A DNA stretch of 64,000 nucleotides, taken from Brenneria izbisi (GTDB taxonomy: Bacteria > Pseudomonadota > Gammaproteobacteria > Enterobacterales > Enterobacteriaceae). The stretch covers positions 61,281-125,280 of the forward strand of contig NZ_JAMPJU010000012.1 of NCBI RefSeq assembly GCF_025840185.1. Direction: 5' to 3'. The notes below the pieces were generated by a model. The model worked only from the letters and a program-made list of their open reading frames with translations. It did no database searches and was not told where the DNA came from. The first letter of the stretch is position 1. Each line of letters starts with the position of its first letter. Below, in pieces: positions 9,844 to 19,803 of the stretch. A program made the position numbers and the translations under genes.

Positions 9844-10965
9844 TTATTTATCGACCAGATTAACGGCGATGCGCTGGTTTTCATCCATCATGGAGGCTTT
9901 GGCCCGAATTTTGGCCTCCAGTTGATCAATCATCTGCTCGTTGTCAAAACGCTCTTTCTGGCGAACGCCATCTTCGTAAAAACCGCTCTTGTTATGGCCG
10001 CCGGTGACGCCAATGGTGGAAACCAGCGCTTCGCCCGGCCCGTTGACCACACAACCGATGATCGAAACATCCATCGGCGTGATGATATCTTCCAGTCGCT
10101 GCTCCAGCGCATTGACGGTGCCAATCACATCAAATTCCTGACGGGAACAGGTTGGACAGGCAATAAAGTTGATACCGCGGGAACGAATGCGTAGTGATTT
10201 TAGAATATCGAAACCGACTTTCACTTCCTCGATCGGATCGGCAGCCAGCGAGATACGCAGCGTGTCGCCGATCCCTTCCGACAGCAACAAGCCAAGGCCG
10301 ATAGCGGATTTGACCGCGCCGCTGCGTGCGCCGCCCGCTTCCGTAATCCCCAGATGCAACGGTTGATCGATACGCGCGGCCAACAGACGATAAGATTCCA
10401 CCGCCAGAAACACATCTGATGCCTTTACGCTGACTTTGAATTGATCAAAGTTGAGGCGATCCAGAATATCAACATGCCGCATCGCGGATTCCAGCAGCGC
10501 CTGCGGCGTCGGCTCGCCATATTTTTCCTGCAAATCCTTTTCCAGCGAACCGCCGTTCACACCGATACGGATCGGGATATTTTTATCCCGCGCGCAATCA
10601 ACAACAGAACGGATACGCGCCTCATTGCCGATATTGCCGGGGTTGATGCGCAGACAGTCAACGCCGTACTCCGCCACCTTCAGGGCAATGCGGTAGTCAA
10701 AATGAATATCCGCCACCAGAGGAACATTCACTCGCTGTTTGATCAGTTTGAATGCTTCCGCCGCTTCCATGGTTGGCACGGAGACGCGGACAATATCAAC
10801 GCCAACACGTTCCAGTGACCTGATTTGGCCAACGGTCGCTTCAACATCGGTGGTTCGGGTGTTGGTCATGGATTGCACCGCGATCGGCGCACCATCACCA
10901 ATAGGCACCTTGCCGACGTAAATTCGTTTTGATTTGCGACGGGTTATGGGTGCTGCGTTATGCAT
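9844..10965 (-). CDS. ispG: 4-hydroxy-3-methylbut-2-enyl diphosphate synthase
   Basis: IspG (GcpE) converts methylerythritol cyclodiphosphate to HMBPP in the non-mevalonate isoprenoid pathway, using flavodoxin electrons and a [4Fe-4S] cluster. The 373 residues (E. coli 372) have an N-terminal TIM barrel ([40 protein letters not shown]) and a C-terminal cluster domain with CPTC and [10 protein letters not shown] supplying the three Cys ligands. It lies 40 bp downstream of rodZ on the same strand. Confidence 0.98.
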   Translation of the reverse strand: MHNAAPITRRKSKRIYVGKVPIGDGAPIAVQSMTNTRTTDVEATVGQIRSLERVGVDIVRVSVPTMEAAEAFKLIKQRVNVPLVADIHFDYRIALKVAEYGVDCLRINPGNIGNEARIRSVVDCARDKNIPIRIGVNGGSLEKDLQEKYGEPTPQALLESAMRHVDILDRLNFDQFKVSVKASDVFLAVESYRLLAARIDQPLHLGITEAGGARSGAVKSAIGLGLLLSEGIGDTLRISLAADPIEEVKVGFDILKSLRIRSRGINFIACPTCSRQEFDVIGTVNALEQRLEDIITPMDVSIIGCVVNGPGEALVSTIGVTGGHNKSGFYEDGVRQKERFDNEQMIDQLEAKIRAKASMMDENQRIAVNLVDK

Positions 10966-11005
10966 TACTTCTTCTCCAACATTGCAACATCACGTAAACG
11001 TTACG

Positions 11006-12007
11006 TTATTCCGCGGCCAGTGTAAGACGAGCCACCTGATTGCTTCTCACAAACTGGCTCAAATCGACGGGTTTACCCTGGAATTGGATCTGGACCGCAG
11101 CGGGCGCGCCAATCTTGAGTCTATACGGCGCCTGACCATTCAGATTCAGTGAGCCGCCATTACGCTGCATACCGCTGAACAGTTTTTTACCGCTGGCGTC
11201 AATCACTTCCAGCCAGCAATCCGCGTTGAAATTCATGACCAGCGCATTGCCGCTGGCCGCAGGCGGGGTTGGATTTTCGCTCGAAGCCGTCTCGGTCGCC
11301 GGGGCAACCTCGTCTGAACTCAACGCGGCGTTATTGTTGTCCGGCTGCAAGGGAGCGGTCGGTTGCGAGGCCACAGGCGGTGGTGCGGGCTGAGGGGGAG
11401 TCATCGCGGGATTAGCAGGCGACTCAGGCGGCGTCACGCTCGGCAAAGGCAACGCCACCGACGTGGAAGCGCTCGAATCGCCCCCCGTCTCCGCCAGCGG
11501 TTCGCTGTTATCCATCAGCGGCACAGACTGACCTTCACTCTGCGCCTGCATTGAACTGGCATGGTCCACCATACTGTTGATTTCCTGCTGCTGCGCCTGA
11601 TAGTTCTGCCACCACCATGCGCCAGTCAATCCCAGTACCACAATCACCACCAGCCAGGTGAAAGTCATCAACCACCCGTCGCGTTTTTTGCGACTTTTAC
11701 CCAGAGAGAAACTCTGCATGGGAGCAACATTCGACACCTTCGGCGCCACATGTTTATCTAGCATCGGCAACAGTTCATCTTCGGGCAAATGAACCAGTTT
11801 CGCATAAGAACGGATATATCCGCGTAAAAACGTCGGCGCCAACCCCGTTGGCGTATTACCTTCTTCTATCTCGCGAACGGTGGAAAGCTTAAGACACAAA
11901 CGCTCAGCAACAGCCTGCTGAGTCAACCCCAGCCGCTCACGCGCCTGACGTAAACGTTCGCCGGGAAGGGTTGATTCTGTATTATCTTGAGTGGCTTCAG
12001 TATTCAT
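11006..12007 (-). CDS. rodZ: Cytoskeletal protein RodZ
   Basis: Bitopic membrane protein that links MreB filaments to the elongasome and keeps the rod shape. The 333 residues show a cytoplasmic helix-turn-helix domain ([30 protein letters not shown], about 19-48), a basic juxtamembrane stretch (GKSRKKRDG), one transmembrane helix (about 111-133, [21 protein letters not shown]), a Pro/Ser/Thr-rich periplasmic linker, and a C-terminal beta domain ([21 protein letters not shown]). Its start overlaps the end of pilW by 11 bp. Confidence 0.97.
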   Translation of the reverse strand: MNTEATQDNTESTLPGERLRQARERLGLTQQAVAERLCLKLSTVREIEEGNTPTGLAPTFLRGYIRSYAKLVHLPEDELLPMLDKHVAPKVSNVAPMQSFSLGKSRKKRDGWLMTFTWLVVIVVLGLTGAWWWQNYQAQQQEINSMVDHASSMQAQSEGQSVPLMDNSEPLAETGGDSSASTSVALPLPSVTPPESPANPAMTPPQPAPPPVASQPTAPLQPDNNNAALSSDEVAPATETASSENPTPPAASGNALVMNFNADCWLEVIDASGKKLFSGMQRNGGSLNLNGQAPYRLKIGAPAAVQIQFQGKPVDLSQFVRSNQVARLTLAAE

Positions 12008-12758
12008 TAGCTAAGAATTGCTGGTACTGTTTAGATTGTGGAAAACTTCGCGCCAGCGATTTGCCATAACGTTCAATATCCTCATCATAGCCTGCTAACG
12101 CGGCGAAACGAATCTGTAACCATAAACTCTCGGCGCTGGCCGGAAGAATATGCTGATAAATGTCCAGGAGCCGCTTGGCTTGCTCATGTTTTCCGCTGGA
12201 AAACTGTTTATCAGCCTCTGCCAACAGCATAGCGCCTTTGGCATGATCGTACTTTATAGCTCGGATTAACAAACTGCGCGCTTCATCATTCTGTCCGGCT
12301 TTGAAAAAGCAATACCCCGCGTTTTCCAGCGCATCCGCAACCTGACTGTAATCAGGGAGTTGCGCCGCCGCACTAAACTGTCGCTGCGCCGCTACATACT
12401 GCCCTAAACTACACAGAAACGCACCGTAATTATTCATCACGCTGCCGTTTTCCGGCGCCAGCGCAAACGCGCGCTGATAACGCCGCCCGACGGACTCATT
12501 TTCACCAATACGCTGCTCATAAAGCGCCATGCCCAACTGGGTGCGATAATCCCGCGGCGCGGCATCCAGCGCTTTTGCAAGATTCTGACGCGCCGCATCC
12601 AGATTATTGCGGGCCAGATATTCCAGCCCCAGTTGCAAACGGGTCTGCGCAATCATGGGAGTGACGTTTTCACCGGATGAACGATTACCGCATCCCGCAG
12701 ACAAAACCGCCATGATCACCACCAGCCAACCGGCTCTCTGTCTTAACTGTCGCATCAT
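11997..12758 (-). CDS. pilW: PilW-type TPR lipoprotein
   Basis: Outer-membrane TPR lipoprotein of the PilW/PilF family, needed in other bacteria for stability or secretin assembly of type IV pili. The start chosen (tandem ATG ATG at 12758) gives [23 protein letters not shown], a lipoprotein signal with lipobox LSAG-C; AGGAC lies upstream. TPR repeats follow ([65 protein letters not shown]). Located between rlmN and rodZ, as in other gammaproteobacteria that keep pilus genes; E. coli has lost it. No pilus genes are nearby. Confidence 0.9.
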   Translation of the reverse strand: MMRQLRQRAGWLVVIMAVLSAGCGNRSSGENVTPMIAQTRLQLGLEYLARNNLDAARQNLAKALDAAPRDYRTQLGMALYEQRIGENESVGRRYQRAFALAPENGSVMNNYGAFLCSLGQYVAAQRQFSAAAQLPDYSQVADALENAGYCFFKAGQNDEARSLLIRAIKYDHAKGAMLLAEADKQFSSGKHEQAKRLLDIYQHILPASAESLWLQIRFAALAGYDEDIERYGKSLARSFPQSKQYQQFLANEY

Positions 12759-12871
12759 CCCTGACGTCCTTTTCCTACGATTCCATCCCGCGTCCATCGT
12801 CAGGCATCGCCCGGCCTGGCTCGCATCATCAAAATATTATCGCGCTCATTAACGGCCAGGACAATTAGGTA

Positions 12872-14083
12872 TCAGACCGTTTTAACCGTGATAGGTTCAC
12901 CTGCCATTTTTTTCTTCAGCGTGCGCTTGGTTCTGTCCACCACCTCGCCGGCAAGCTGACCGCAGGCGGCATCAATATCATCGCCACGGGTTTTACGCAC
13001 AATCGTGGTAAAACCATATTCCATCAGCACCTTGGAGAAGCGATCGACACGGCTGTTCGAACTACGGCCATAAGGCGCGCCGGGGAACGGGTTCCACGGG
13101 ATCAGGTTGATCTTGCACGGAGTATCTTTCAGACATTCCGCTAACTGATGGGCATGTTCCGTGCCGTCGTTGATATGATCCAGCATCACATACTCCACCG
13201 TCACTCGTCCCTGATTGGCATTGGATTTCGCCAGATAGCGCCGCACCGCGCTCAGGAATGTTTCGATGTTATATTTCTTATTAAGCGGCATGATTTCGTT
13301 ACGGATTTCATCGTTTGGCGCGTGCAGGGAGATCGCCAGCGCGACGTCGATCATGTCGCCCAGTTTGTCCAGCGCCGGCACCACCCCGGACGTTGACAGC
13401 GTGACGCGACGTTTCGACAGACCAAAACCGAAATCATCCAGCATGATCTCCATCGCCGGCACCACATTGGTCAGGTTGAGCAAGGGTTCGCCCATGCCCA
13501 TCATCACCACGTTGGTGATGGGACGCTGGCCGGTAACTTTGAACGCGCCGATGATTTTGGCCGCCCGCCATACCTGACCGATGATTTCAGATACCCGCAG
13601 GTTGCGGTTAAAACCCTGCTGCGCGGTGGAACAGAATTTACACTCCAGCGCACAGCCGACCTGGGAAGAGACACACAGCGTGGCGCGATCTTCTTCGGGA
13701 ATATAGACCGTCTCGACACGCTGACCACCGACCAGTATCGCCCACTTGATGGTGCCGTCAGACGAGCGTTGTTCGTCCACCACTTCGGGCGCACGGATCT
13801 CAGCGACTTCCTGTAACTTGCCGCGGAAAGCTTTGTTGATATCCGTCATCTGGGTGAAATCATCACAACAATAGTGATAAATCCACTTCATCACCTGATC
13901 GGCGCGGAAAGGTTTCTCTCCCAGCGAGGCAAAAAACTCCCGCATTTGCTGACGGTTAAGATCCAGCAGATTGACTTTTTCCGCACTGGTTTTGGCAGGT
14001 TGAGAGGCGACGGCAGACGCCGGTGAAAATTCGGACACGATTTGCTCAGACAAGTTTTTTTCAGACACGATTTGTTCAGACAT
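12872..14083 (-). CDS. rlmN: Dual-specificity 23S rRNA/tRNA adenine-C2 methyltransferase RlmN
   Basis: Radical-SAM enzyme that methylates C2 of A2503 in 23S rRNA and A37 in a set of tRNAs. The 403 residues contain the cluster motif C144-x3-C148-x2-C151 (CALECKFC), [10 protein letters not shown] for SAM binding, and the conserved C-terminal Cys in [13 protein letters not shown]. coli RlmN is 384 residues; the extra length is in the N-terminus, where SEQIVSE occurs twice (residues 2-8 and 12-18) because of a 30-bp tandem duplication. The body from [15 protein letters not shown] onward aligns with E. coli without gaps. ndk is upstream behind a terminator. Confidence 0.97.
   Translation of the reverse strand: MSEQIVSEKNLSEQIVSEFSPASAVASQPAKTSAEKVNLLDLNRQQMREFFASLGEKPFRADQVMKWIYHYCCDDFTQMTDINKAFRGKLQEVAEIRAPEVVDEQRSSDGTIKWAILVGGQRVETVYIPEEDRATLCVSSQVGCALECKFCSTAQQGFNRNLRVSEIIGQVWRAAKIIGAFKVTGQRPITNVVMMGMGEPLLNLTNVVPAMEIMLDDFGFGLSKRRVTLSTSGVVPALDKLGDMIDVALAISLHAPNDEIRNEIMPLNKKYNIETFLSAVRRYLAKSNANQGRVTVEYVMLDHINDGTEHAHQLAECLKDTPCKINLIPWNPFPGAPYGRSSNSRVDRFSKVLMEYGFTTIVRKTRGDDIDAACGQLAGEVVDRTKRTLKKKMAGEPITVKTV
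14024..14083. repeat. 30-bp tandem duplication in the rlmN start region
   Basis: Two adjacent near-identical copies of a segment reading TCRGACACGATTTGYTCAGA on the plus strand cover the first ~20 codons of rlmN. They differ at two positions only. The duplication is in frame and lengthens the disordered N-terminus. Confidence 0.75.
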
Positions 14084-14130
14084 AGGAACCCAGGCCTCGT
14101 TATTACACGTTATGGCGCTAAAGAAGGATA

Positions 14131-14170
14131 ATAAAGAAACGCCCCGGACAAGCGCAAGCTTATCCGGGGC
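14131..14170 (-). terminator. ndk terminator
   Basis: GCCCCGGACAAGC (14141-14153) and GCTTATCCGGGGC (14158-14170) form a 13-bp stem with one mismatch and a GCAA loop. On the minus strand GTTTCTTTAT follows. It ends the ndk transcript before rlmN. Confidence 0.85.
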
Positions 14171-14266
14171 GCGGCATTGTACAAAGTTTAAAACAGGGAA
14201 GCCACCATCGCCGCACTTTTTATGCGCCGAACGTCAAACCAACACCCGGCGGCCTCGCGCCGGCGT

Positions 14267-14698
14267 TTACCGGTTACGCGGACAAATTTCATCGGCGCTG
14301 AAGAAATAGGCGATTTCACGTTGAGCGGACTCAAGGGAATCAGAACCATGCACGGCGTTTTCAGTAAAACTGTCGGCATAATCGGCACGCAGCGTACCGG
14401 CCAGCGCGTTCGCCGGGTTGGTGGCGCCCATGATGTCACGATTGCGCTGCACCGCATTTTCACCTTCCAGTACCTGAACCATGATCGGGCCGGAAATCAT
14501 GAACTCGACCAGGCCGTCAAAAAACGGTTTTCCCTGATGCTCAGCATAAAAGCCTTCAGCCTGCTCACGGGTCAGTTGCAGCATTTTGGCGGCAACAATT
14601 TTAAACCCCGCGCTTTCAAAACGTGCATAAATGGCCCCAATCGCATTCTTGGCGACAGCATTGGGTTTTACGATGGAAAAGGTACGTTCTACCGTCAT
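14267..14698 (-). CDS. ndk: Nucleoside diphosphate kinase
   Basis: Transfers the gamma-phosphate of ATP to NDPs through a phosphohistidine intermediate, balancing NTP and dNTP pools. The 143 residues (E. coli 143) include the nucleotide-binding [11 protein letters not shown] and the active-site His117 in NAVHGSDS. The gene is followed by a strong terminator, so it is probably monocistronic. In E. coli pbpC and yfhM lie upstream; here that place holds the alpha-glucoside genes. Confidence 0.98.
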   Translation of the reverse strand: MTVERTFSIVKPNAVAKNAIGAIYARFESAGFKIVAAKMLQLTREQAEGFYAEHQGKPFFDGLVEFMISGPIMVQVLEGENAVQRNRDIMGATNPANALAGTLRADYADSFTENAVHGSDSLESAQREIAYFFSADEICPRNR

Positions 14699-15057
14699 AT
14701 AGACCTCATTAAATAACTATCAGATAGCAGCCGGATTGGAGGAATGATACTCCCAGCCAGTGAAAGTGGCGCAGATTATAGGGGCAGCAAGCGCTATTGC
14801 CTATCGGCGGAATAACATTTTGTTAAAAAAATATTAGCTTTTGCCCTACCTCACTATCGATATTGCTGACGTCCGGTGCGGTTTCAATCGGGAACATGCA
14901 CATCATGTAACAAATCAGCGGCGATCACAATTCTGAACGTTACTTGTAACGTTATGCGTTATTTGTTTTTAAAACAATAAGATAACTGGATATTACACTT
15001 CATGCGCTGTTAGCCTTGCGCTGTACCCCCTAATAATGGCCACCAAGAGGGCTGATA
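14699..15057 (+). promoter_or_regulatory. Intergenic control region with an 18-bp palindrome (14936-14953)
   Basis: The 359 bp between ndk and the PTS gene hold no plausible gene. AACGTTAC-TT-GTAACGTT at 14936-14953 is a perfect palindrome and sits about 105 bp before the EIICB start, a reasonable operator position. Next to it GATCACAATT (14923-14932) looks like half of a CRP site, without a good left half. The PTS gene has AAGAGGGCTGATA before its ATG. Assigning the palindrome to the RpiR-type regulator downstream is inference. Confidence 0.5.
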
Positions 15058-16620
15058 ATGAAAAACGCGGTCAATGCATTACAGAATTTTGGTAAATCTC
15101 TGTACGGGCCGGTGCTGATATTACCGATTGTCGGGCTGTTCATCGCTTTTGGCAATGTGTTCGGCAACGGTAATCTGGCCGGATATATTCCTTTTCTTAA
15201 CCACCCGTTGATTCAGGGGTTTGGTCAACTGGTTTCCAAATCCGCGGTTGCTATTCTGGCGAATCTGGCGCTGGTTTTTGCTGTCGGCATTCCTATCGGG
15301 CTGGCAAAACGCGATAAGGGCTACGCGGCGCTTATCGGTCTGGTGATGTTTATCATCTTCATCAATGCGATGAACATTACCCTTCAGCTTCAAGGAAAAC
15401 TGGCGCCGGTCGCCGAAATGCGCGCAGCCGGACAAGGCATGGCGCTCGGCGTTCAAGTCCTTGAGATGGGCGTTTTCGCCGGTATTCTGATCGGCGCGCT
15501 GGCTGGTTATCTTTATAACCGCTATTCCGGCAAACAATTCGACGGCGTGATGGCGATCTATTCCGGTCACTGCTTCGTCGCCATTCTGGTTATCCCGCTG
15601 GCCATTGCTCTCGGTTTCGTCATGAGCGCCATCTGGCCGTTCGCTCAGCAGGGGATCAGCCAACTGGCGTTTGCTATTAAAGGCGCCGGTCCCTTTGGCG
15701 TCGCTATCTATGGTTTTCTTGAACGCATTCTGATCCCAACCGGTTTGCATCATCTGGTCTACACCCCGTTCCTGTATACCGAACTGGGGGGGATGGCCGA
15801 GGTGTGCGGCAACCTGTATCAAGGCGCACGTAATATCTACTTTGCTGAGATGGCTTGCCAAAGCGTCAAACAACTTAGCCCGACGGTGGCATGGGATGCG
15901 CGCGGCATCAGTAAAATGTTCGGTCTGACCGCGGCGGCGCTGGCAATGTATGTGACCGCCAAACCAGAAAAACGCATGGCGGCCAAAGCGATTCTGATCC
16001 CTGCCGCCTTTGCCTCTTTCCTGCTTGGCGTAACCGAACCACTGGAATTCTCTTTTCTGTTCGTCGCGCCGTTGCTGTTTGTGGTTCACGCCGTGCTGAC
16101 CGGCCTGGGCATGATGCTGTTCTATGTGCTGGGCGTTCATGCCATTGGCGCCAACGGCGTCATTGACTTCCTGCTTTATAATCTGCCGCTGGGCATTGAG
16201 AAATCCAATTGGCCGATGTACATCGTCGTCGGGTTGACCATGTCGGTAATTTACTTCCTTGTCTTCCGTTTCCTGATCCTCTATTTCGATATGCCGACGC
16301 CGGGACGCGAAGCCAGTGAAGAAGACACCCGGTTGTACTCCAAAACGGAATATCAGGCAAAAGCACAGCAGCAGGTCAAAAACGATGCTCACCTCGTCGG
16401 CTCAACCATCATTGCCGGACTGGGCGGCAAACCGAATATTGAAGTAGTGGATAACTGTTACACCCGTCTGCGGGTAACCGTGCTGGACCCAACGATAGTT
16501 GATGACCAACAACTCAAAACCACCGGCGCCAAAGCCGTTATCCGTCAGGGTAACAATGTGCAGGTGGTATACGGACTTCACGTCAAAACCATACGCGAAG
16601 CAGTTGAAAACGCGCTTTAA
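15058..16620 (+). CDS. PTS EIICB permease, alpha-glucoside type
   Basis: Membrane permease that imports and phosphorylates an alpha-glucoside (maltose, isomaltulose, trehalulose or similar). The 520 residues have an EIIC domain of about ten membrane segments (1-410), with the GITEPLEF-type motif seen as GVTEPLEFSFLF, and a C-terminal EIIB domain with the phosphorylated Cys467 in VDNCYTRLRVTV. No EIIA domain is present, so phosphate probably comes from EIIA-Glc (Crr), as for MalX, GlvC and Klebsiella AglA. The GH4 gene follows after 13 bp. The pairing with a 6-phospho-alpha-glucosidase argues for an alpha rather than a beta substrate; the exact sugar is not readable. Confidence 0.92.
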   Translation: MKNAVNALQNFGKSLYGPVLILPIVGLFIAFGNVFGNGNLAGYIPFLNHPLIQGFGQLVSKSAVAILANLALVFAVGIPIGLAKRDKGYAALIGLVMFIIFINAMNITLQLQGKLAPVAEMRAAGQGMALGVQVLEMGVFAGILIGALAGYLYNRYSGKQFDGVMAIYSGHCFVAILVIPLAIALGFVMSAIWPFAQQGISQLAFAIKGAGPFGVAIYGFLERILIPTGLHHLVYTPFLYTELGGMAEVCGNLYQGARNIYFAEMACQSVKQLSPTVAWDARGISKMFGLTAAALAMYVTAKPEKRMAAKAILIPAAFASFLLGVTEPLEFSFLFVAPLLFVVHAVLTGLGMMLFYVLGVHAIGANGVIDFLLYNLPLGIEKSNWPMYIVVGLTMSVIYFLVFRFLILYFDMPTPGREASEEDTRLYSKTEYQAKAQQQVKNDAHLVGSTIIAGLGGKPNIEVVDNCYTRLRVTVLDPTIVDDQQLKTTGAKAVIRQGNNVQVVYGLHVKTIREAVENAL

Positions 16621-16633
16621 CAGGAGATTGACC

Positions 16634-17995
16634 ATGACGAACCCCCCATTCATTCTGACTATTGCCGGCGGCGGCAGTACCTATACGCCGGGCATCGTAA
16701 AAAGTCTGATGGTGCGTCTCGCGGATTTTCCGCTGGCGGAAATCCGTCTGTACGACATTGACGGTCAGCGACAGGAAACCATTGCGCCCGTGGTCGAAAA
16801 AGTCATCCGCGATCATAGCCGCGAGATTAGATTCACCGTCACCACCGATGTGGAAACCGCGTTTAGCGGCGCGCACTTTGTGTTCGCCCAGATGCGCGTC
16901 GGTCAATACAAAATGCGCGAGCAGGATGAGAAAATTCCTCTACGCCACGGCGTGGTCGGACAGGAAACCTGCGGCCCCGGCGGATTGGCTTACGGCTTAC
17001 GCACCATTCTACCGATGGTCGAACTGATCGATCTGGTGGCGCGTTACGCTCATCAGGACGCCTGGATCGTCAATTATTCGAATCCGGCGGCTATCGTGGC
17101 CGAAGGTATTCGTCGCCTGCGCCCCAACGCTCGCGTACTGAATATCTGTGACATGCCGGTCGCCGCGATGCGTAATATCGCCGCGGTGCTGGGTGTTGAC
17201 CGCCACGACATCACGGTGGATTATTTCGGCCTCAACCACTTTGGCTGGTTTACCCGCGTGCTGGTCGATGGCGTCGATCGCCTGCCCGAACTGCGCGAAC
17301 ATATCGCCCGCTACGGCTTGCTGACCGCCGACGCAGCCGATACCGATCCGCAGCATGCCGATCCGTCCTGGGTTAAGACCTGGCGCAACATCAAGCCGAT
17401 CATGGATCATTTCCCTGAGTTTGTGCCAAACCCGTATTTGCAGTATTACCTGATGCCGAATCAGATTGTCGAACATCAGAACCCCGACTACACCCGCGCC
17501 AATGAAGTAATGGACGGACGCGAGAAGAAACTCTTTGCGGCGGCGGCCCGCTACCAGGAAACCGGCGTGCTGTCAGACGCCTTCCATGTTGGCGTACATG
17601 GTGAGTTTATCGTTGACGTCGCCTGCTCACTCGCCTTCGATCTGCGCCAGCGCCATCTGGTGATGGTGGAAAACAAAGGGGCGATAGCCAATCTGCCTTA
17701 TGATGCCATGGTGGAAGTCCCCGCCTACATTACCGCGCAAGGGCCGGAACCGGTTCGTATGGGTAATGCGCCTCAGTTCCATCGAGCGCTGTTGGAACAG
17801 CAACTGGCCTCGGAACAACTGCTGGTTGAGGCGACGCTGGAAGGCAGTTATGAAAAAGCGTTGCAAGCCTTCACCCTGAACCGCACAGTACCCACCATGC
17901 AGCATGCGAAGGCGATTCTGGACGATATGATTGAGGCTAACCGTGAATACTGGCCGCAGCTAAAACAAGCCTATACAGACGGCGTCGCGCAGTAA
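16634..17995 (+). CDS. 6-phospho-alpha-glucosidase, glycoside hydrolase family 4
   Basis: NAD- and Mn-dependent GH4 enzyme that cleaves the 6-phosphorylated disaccharide delivered by the EIICB permease. The 453 residues have a Rossmann motif (IAGGGSTYTPG) and C172-D173-M174-P175. The CDMP motif marks 6-phospho-alpha-glucosidases (GlvA, AglB), while 6-phospho-beta-glucosidases have CNxP. NHFGWF supplies the metal-binding His. The ATG at 16634 follows AGGAGATTGACC; an upstream reading would overlap the permease. Closest named relatives would be AglB or PalH/GlvA types; the symbol is left blank because the substrate range is not certain. Confidence 0.93.
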   Translation: MTNPPFILTIAGGGSTYTPGIVKSLMVRLADFPLAEIRLYDIDGQRQETIAPVVEKVIRDHSREIRFTVTTDVETAFSGAHFVFAQMRVGQYKMREQDEKIPLRHGVVGQETCGPGGLAYGLRTILPMVELIDLVARYAHQDAWIVNYSNPAAIVAEGIRRLRPNARVLNICDMPVAAMRNIAAVLGVDRHDITVDYFGLNHFGWFTRVLVDGVDRLPELREHIARYGLLTADAADTDPQHADPSWVKTWRNIKPIMDHFPEFVPNPYLQYYLMPNQIVEHQNPDYTRANEVMDGREKKLFAAAARYQETGVLSDAFHVGVHGEFIVDVACSLAFDLRQRHLVMVENKGAIANLPYDAMVEVPAYITAQGPEPVRMGNAPQFHRALLEQQLASEQLLVEATLEGSYEKALQAFTLNRTVPTMQHAKAILDDMIEANREYWPQLKQAYTDGVAQ

Positions 17996-18088
17996 GCGCG
18001 TACTTGTCGGAACAGAAGAAATCGCTGACAATGCCTCCACGGTTTTACATCGGGACTGACTGACCGTCAGCCCTGCCTGGGGGGAATT

Positions 18089-18958
18089 ATGTCAGCATCT
18101 TCTTCTGCATCATTGGTTTCTAACGAATGGTTTGTTTCTGCCGCCTGGCTTGCCGAGCACCTTGACGACAGCACGATCACGCTCCTTGACGCCAGAATGT
18201 TGCCGCCGGGCGAGACGACGCGCGATATCCACGCGGAATACCGCGCCGGTCATATCCCCGGCGCGGTATTTTTTAATATTGAAACCTTGTCCGATCACCG
18301 TACCGACCTGCCGCATATGATGCCGGACAGCGATGATTTTTCCCGCGCCATGAGCGGGCTGGGCGTCAGCCATCAGCAACACCTGGTCATCTACGATGAG
18401 GGCAATCTGTTCTCGGCACCGCGCGCCTGGTGGATGCTGCACACCTTTGGCGTTGAGAAGATCTCAATCCTCGCCGGCGGACTGGCTGGCTGGAAAAATC
18501 AAAACCTGCCGCTGGAACAAGGCACTGTCGAGCGAGCGCCTGCGGTTTTCGACGCCAGAGCGAATGAAAAGGCGATCCGTCAACGTGATGAGGTGTTGGC
18601 TATCAGCCGTGATCACTCCGCGCAGATTATTGATGCCCGTCCTGCCGCCCGCTTTAATGGTGAAATGGACGAACCGCGTCCCGGCCTGCATCGCGGACAT
18701 ATTCCCGGCAGCCTGAATGTACCCTGGGGTGATCTGGTCGCCAACGGCGCGCTGAAACCGAATGTCGAACTCGCCGCCATTCTGCACAAGCATGGGGTGG
18801 ATTTCAGTCGTCCGGTCGTTGCCAGTTGCGGTTCCGGCGTCACCGCCTGCGTGGTTATTCTGGCGTTGCACGTACTGAATGTCGCCAATGTGACGCTTTA
18901 CGATGGCGCATGGAGCGATTGGGGCAGCCGCAATGACCTGCCCATCACGCTTGATTGA
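18089..18958 (+). CDS. sseA: 3-mercaptopyruvate sulfurtransferase
   Basis: Rhodanese-family enzyme that moves sulfur from 3-mercaptopyruvate to cyanide or thiols. The 289 residues (E. coli 281) form two rhodanese domains: the first (about 10-140) lacks a catalytic Cys, the second carries Cys247 in the CGSGVTAC loop, which is the mercaptopyruvate version of the loop. GGGGGGAATT precedes the ATG. It is a core gene at its ancestral place next to sseB, but here it lies between the GH4 gene (93 bp upstream) and the RpiR-type regulator (35 bp downstream), all on the same strand. Confidence 0.96.
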   Translation: MSASSSASLVSNEWFVSAAWLAEHLDDSTITLLDARMLPPGETTRDIHAEYRAGHIPGAVFFNIETLSDHRTDLPHMMPDSDDFSRAMSGLGVSHQQHLVIYDEGNLFSAPRAWWMLHTFGVEKISILAGGLAGWKNQNLPLEQGTVERAPAVFDARANEKAIRQRDEVLAISRDHSAQIIDARPAARFNGEMDEPRPGLHRGHIPGSLNVPWGDLVANGALKPNVELAAILHKHGVDFSRPVVASCGSGVTACVVILALHVLNVANVTLYDGAWSDWGSRNDLPITLD

Positions 18959-18993
18959 TTCCCCGGCTGTCGTCAACGGTTCAGGAGCACCTT

Positions 18994-19776
18994 ATGGATA
19001 ACCGACTGGCATCGCTGATGCAACGTGGTCAGTCGTTGACGCGCGCGGAATATCGCGTGCTGGCCTTTGTCGCGGAACACGCTTCCCTGGTGGGGAAAAT
19101 TACCGTACGCGAACTGGCGCAACAAACCTATGTTTCTACCGCCACCATCATGCGGTTGTGTCAGAAAATCGGGTTCAGCGGTTACAGCGAATTTATTTAT
19201 CACTGTAAACAATTACTGACGGCGCAGCCGCATTTGCCGCCAATGGCCGAACCTTTTGCCGTTAATCACCTTCCGGCGGCGTTTCAGCACTTTGTTGATA
19301 ATTACCGACACACCTTTTCCTATATCAGCGCGCAAGAGATGCTCGCATTCAGCCAGATTTTGCGTCAGGAAAGCCATTTTTTCCTCTATGGCGCTGGTTT
19401 CTCCCACCTGTTTGCCGAATATCTGGCGAAAAAGCTTCAGGTTTTGGGTAAAGACGCGTTTTCTTCCGGGTTGGGCGATAGCAAAGGCATTTTTCTCAAC
19501 AATGCACCGAAATATCAGGTGTTCATCGCCATTTCCCGTAGTGGCGAAACCGAGCAGGTGCTGGACAAGGCGCGAGTTGCCCGCAATATCGGCATGAAGG
19601 TGATTGCGTTCACCAGAGCATCGCTGAATTCATTAGGCGAGCAGGCCGATCTGCATTTCCGGCTCTATGACGATGCGGTGCATTATGCGGCTGAGGCGGG
19701 AGAGATCAGTTCGTTTGAATCGAATCTGGTGATGTTGATCGATCTCTTATTGCTCCAGGCGACAACGGCGGATTGA
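18994..19776 (+). CDS. MurR/RpiR-family transcriptional regulator
   Basis: Sugar-phosphate-sensing regulator of 260 residues. An N-terminal helix-turn-helix (KITVRELAQQTYVSTATIMRLCQKIGFSGYSEF, about 34-66) is followed by a SIS domain (about 110-245, with SRSGETEQVLDKARVARNIGMKVIAFT) that would bind a phosphorylated sugar. ATG at 18994 has CAGGAG 6 bases upstream; a reading 13 codons longer would overlap sseA and lacks a ribosome site. In Bacillus an RpiR-type protein (GlvR/MalR) controls the maltose PTS/GH4 operon, so control of the neighbouring EIICB-GH4 pair is the best guess. Convergent with sseB. Confidence 0.88.
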   Translation: MDNRLASLMQRGQSLTRAEYRVLAFVAEHASLVGKITVRELAQQTYVSTATIMRLCQKIGFSGYSEFIYHCKQLLTAQPHLPPMAEPFAVNHLPAAFQHFVDNYRHTFSYISAQEMLAFSQILRQESHFFLYGAGFSHLFAEYLAKKLQVLGKDAFSSGLGDSKGIFLNNAPKYQVFIAISRSGETEQVLDKARVARNIGMKVIAFTRASLNSLGEQADLHFRLYDDAVHYAAEAGEISSFESNLVMLIDLLLLQATTAD

Positions 19777-19803
19777 TCACCCGCCGCTGCGCCGAAACCC
19801 GGT

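Noticed and set aside
14905..14935. CRP site before the PTS operon
   Set aside because: Only the right half (GATCACAATT) is good; the left half does not match.
15121..16392. 423-residue open frame on the minus strand
   Set aside because: Antisense to the EIICB permease; composition rich in His, Gln and Arg, and no family resemblance.
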